From assembly GCF_934754925.1 (NCBI RefSeq), contig NZ_CAKVJA010000007.1, forward strand, positions 12,296 through 76,295: a DNA stretch of 64,000 nucleotides, read 5' to 3'. The notes under the pieces are model-generated. The model saw only the letters and a program-made list of their open reading frames with translations. It had not been told where the DNA came from and ran no database searches. Positions 62,347-64,000 of the stretch are shown one piece after another. Source of the DNA: an uncultured Clostridium sp. Lineage in GTDB: Bacteria > Bacillota > Clostridia > Clostridiales > Clostridiaceae. The position numbers and the translations under genes were made by a program. Each line of letters opens with the position of its first letter. Position 1 is the stretch's first letter.

Positions 62347-63309
62347 TTGAACACAAGAAAACTAACAGAATCAGCAATGCTATCTGCTTTGTTTGTTGTA
62401 ACTAGTATGATGGCAATTTATACTGGAATAGCATATACATTATATCTTGATATGATTGTTCCACTTTTTATTTGTTTAACATATATGAGGTTAGGAAGTA
62501 AATATACTTTATTATCGTCTATAACTTCATTGCTTATTGTAACATTAGCAGTAGGAGATATAGCATCTGCAATATGGATGAGTCAAGGAATAATAATGGG
62601 ATTAATATGTGGATATTTCATAAGAAAAAAAGGAACTATATTTGATGACTTTCTGTATTCATCCATTTTAGGATGCTTTGTTATGCTATTAATTGATATA
62701 TATTTTTCAAATTTAACAGGATATAGCTTTATGAAAGAGTTTGATAGTTATAAAGCATTATTTCCTTTAAGCGAAGAATATATGTCTATAGTATTTAGTA
62801 TATTTGTTGCTGTAATTCCTATAAATACAATATTGATAGTTTATATAGGAGCCTTATTTATTGGTAAAAAGCTTAATATATTAAATGAAAATACTAATGA
62901 AAAGTATATGATTATTAGCAATTTTAAAAAGTATGGAGCATATATATGTTGCAGTAAGAAAACTTATATATTTGGTATTTTATATTTAATTCTATATGAA
63001 GTATTAATGATAACAGGATTTGAATTTAATTTTGTATATTTTAAAACTGTTATAATGGCAATAAGAGTAGTGATTATATACTTTATATTAAAAGATTCAC
63101 TTTCTTTTGTTATTAAAGCATTATCATTAAAATTTAAATCAAAAGAAATGTCACAAATTATATGGTTATTATTAATTTATATGCTATTAACTAACTTCAA
63201 ATTTACATTTATTATACTAGTGATAGCTAGTTTAGCAATTAATTATTTTATGAAGTTAAGGGAAATGCAGATTAGTATGTTAGGTAAAATAATGATAAAA
63301 AAATTATGA
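62347..63309 (+). CDS. DUF2232 (YybS-like) membrane protein
   Basis: 320 residues with eight or so membrane helices. The N-terminal MNTRKLTESAMLSALFVV and the late helical repeats fit the DUF2232/YybS family, whose fold resembles the S-components of ECF transporters. The substrate, if any, is unknown. The start is TTG at 62347 with GTGGTG upstream; the first ATG inside would cut off the conserved first helix. No ECF ATPase or T-component genes lie nearby. A 17-bp-stem terminator follows. Confidence 0.75.
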   Translation: MNTRKLTESAMLSALFVVTSMMAIYTGIAYTLYLDMIVPLFICLTYMRLGSKYTLLSSITSLLIVTLAVGDIASAIWMSQGIIMGLICGYFIRKKGTIFDDFLYSSILGCFVMLLIDIYFSNLTGYSFMKEFDSYKALFPLSEEYMSIVFSIFVAVIPINTILIVYIGALFIGKKLNILNENTNEKYMIISNFKKYGAYICCSKKTYIFGILYLILYEVLMITGFEFNFVYFKTVIMAIRVVIIYFILKDSLSFVIKALSLKFKSKEMSQIIWLLLIYMLLTNFKFTFIILVIASLAINYFMKLREMQISMLGKIMIKKL

Positions 63310-63321
63310 TAAGATTAACTC

Positions 63322-63375
63322 TAACCTATAAGAATATACTTATAAAATAATTATATTCTTATAGGTTAATTTTTT
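63322..63375 (+). terminator. Terminator with 17-bp stem
   Basis: TAACCTATAAGAATATA (63322-63338) pairs perfectly with TATATTCTTATAGGTTA (63352-63368), then ATTTTTTA. Confidence 0.92.
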
Positions 63376-63630
63376 ATAAAAGCTAAATAAATATGTCAAT
63401 AGTAATTGTTTTCAATTTCGTATAATAACATTATTAAAGTGTATTTTTAATACATATAATTAAAAAGCAAGTAAAATGTAAAAAATAAATAAAGTTTGTA
63501 TGGATTTACAAAAAATTCAAAATATATTGAAGTAATAAAGAAAAAATTGATAATATATTAGTATAAAAATTAATATAAAATAAAACAAGAAGAATGAATA
63601 GTGAAATTAAATTACGAATAAAGGGATGGT
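63376..63630. other. AT-rich intergenic region
   Basis: About 255 bp. I see no ORF with an SD, no RNA fold and no clear operator. It probably contains the promoter of the small membrane protein that follows. Confidence 0.4.
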
Positions 63631-63864
63631 TTGAAGCATAATATGAAATTTAAATTAAATATTATTTCAATAATTTTAGGTTTAATTTTCATAGTTATTT
63701 CTGTTTATATTGGATGTATAAATAGCTTTCAAGGAAACAATGGTCTTATATTGCTTATATTTGGAAGTGTACTAACAATAATCGGAGTTGTTTTTACTCC
63801 TAAAATATGGGAGCATGTTGCTTATATAATAGACATAGTAGTTATGTTTTTTAGTAAGCCTTGA
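63631..63864 (+). CDS. Small two-helix membrane protein
   Basis: 77 residues with two hydrophobic helices (IISIILGLIFIVISVYIG and LILLIFGSVLTIIGVVF) joined by a short loop, and a hydrophobic end. Family not recognised. The start is uncertain: the TTG at 63631 is four bases after AAGGGA, and an ATG four codons on is 16 bases from it. The 136 bp after its stop to the window end contain nothing I can support. Confidence 0.55.
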   Translation: MKHNMKFKLNIISIILGLIFIVISVYIGCINSFQGNNGLILLIFGSVLTIIGVVFTPKIWEHVAYIIDIVVMFFSKP

Positions 63865-64000
63865 TTTGCAATTTTAATATATTAGGATATATATGTAGTA
63901 CTTATAATTATGAATAACTATATTTATAAAGGGTGTGAAGAATTGATATATTTGGCTTTGTTTTAATAAACTGTTGAAATTTGATTAACCTCTATAAATA

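Noticed and set aside
1..64000. CRISPR array, tRNA/rRNA genes, prophage, complete insertion sequence or toxin-antitoxin/defence island
   Set aside because: I found no regularly spaced repeats, no tRNA-like cloverleaf with CCA context, no transposase, integrase or phage structural gene, and no recognisable defence genes.

Overview
The window is a low-GC, AT-rich stretch from a strictly anaerobic Firmicute, most likely Clostridium sensu stricto. The evidence is strong AGGAGG-type ribosome sites, frequent TTG/GTG starts, A/T-ending codons, U-rich intrinsic terminators, a fused AdhE, an AsrABC sulfite reductase, rubrerythrin, a T-box leader and Rex operators. I see no rRNA, tRNA, CRISPR array, prophage, integron or complete insertion sequence, so this looks like ordinary chromosome. 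Many starts below were moved to an internal codon because a well-spaced Shine-Dalgarno (SD) site lies just before it.

Layout. 1-6 kb: the end of an SPFH protein, rubrerythrin, a HelD-type helicase, and a reverse-strand pair made of a short cis-prenyltransferase and a carotenoid-type desaturase. 6-17 kb: a complete eight-gene purine operon (purL-E-C-F-M-N-H-D) behind one consensus promoter, with palindromic repeats in three of its gaps. 17-36 kb: mostly single genes. These include a FliB-like Cys-cluster protein, a spore-type small protein, a YoaK membrane protein, a Nudix hydrolase, a Crp/Fnr regulator with cytidine deaminase, the NAD(P)HX repair enzyme, an L,D-transpeptidase, an MgtC protein, a DUF4317 protein and a decayed MerR/TipAS regulator whose operator is intact. 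They also include a phosphoesterase followed by two U32-family proteins and a Dus enzyme, then an alpha/beta hydrolase, a SEC-C protein, MarR and HutP. 36-39 kb: a three-gene ABC importer. 39-46 kb: redox and sulfur metabolism (adhE, a Crp/Fnr regulator, asrABC) with Rex operators in front of adhE and asrA. 46-54 kb: a CAP-domain exoprotein, rarA, a cysteine-desulfidase-like enzyme and iscR-iscS-iscU-mnmA. 54-57 kb, reverse strand: speD-speE behind a hairpin and a 16-codon leader ORF, and asnA behind an Asn-specific T-box. 57-64 kb: membrane proteins, PepF, a NERD-like protein, a DEDDh exonuclease and three small ORFs.

How the genes fit together. The purine operon makes IMP from PRPP. AsrABC makes sulfide from sulfite, the desulfidase-like enzyme is predicted to release sulfide from cysteine, and IscS/IscU/MnmA move cysteine sulfur into Fe-S clusters and tRNA thiolation, so 42-54 kb reads as a sulfur neighbourhood. 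Rex sites at adhE and asrA tie both NADH-consuming pathways to the NADH/NAD+ ratio. The best candidates for something undescribed are the speD leader ORF with its 5' hairpin, the prenyltransferase-desaturase pair with a 19-bp palindrome over its promoter, the layered Crp/Fnr plus Rex control at asrABC, and the tandem U32 pair beside Dus.
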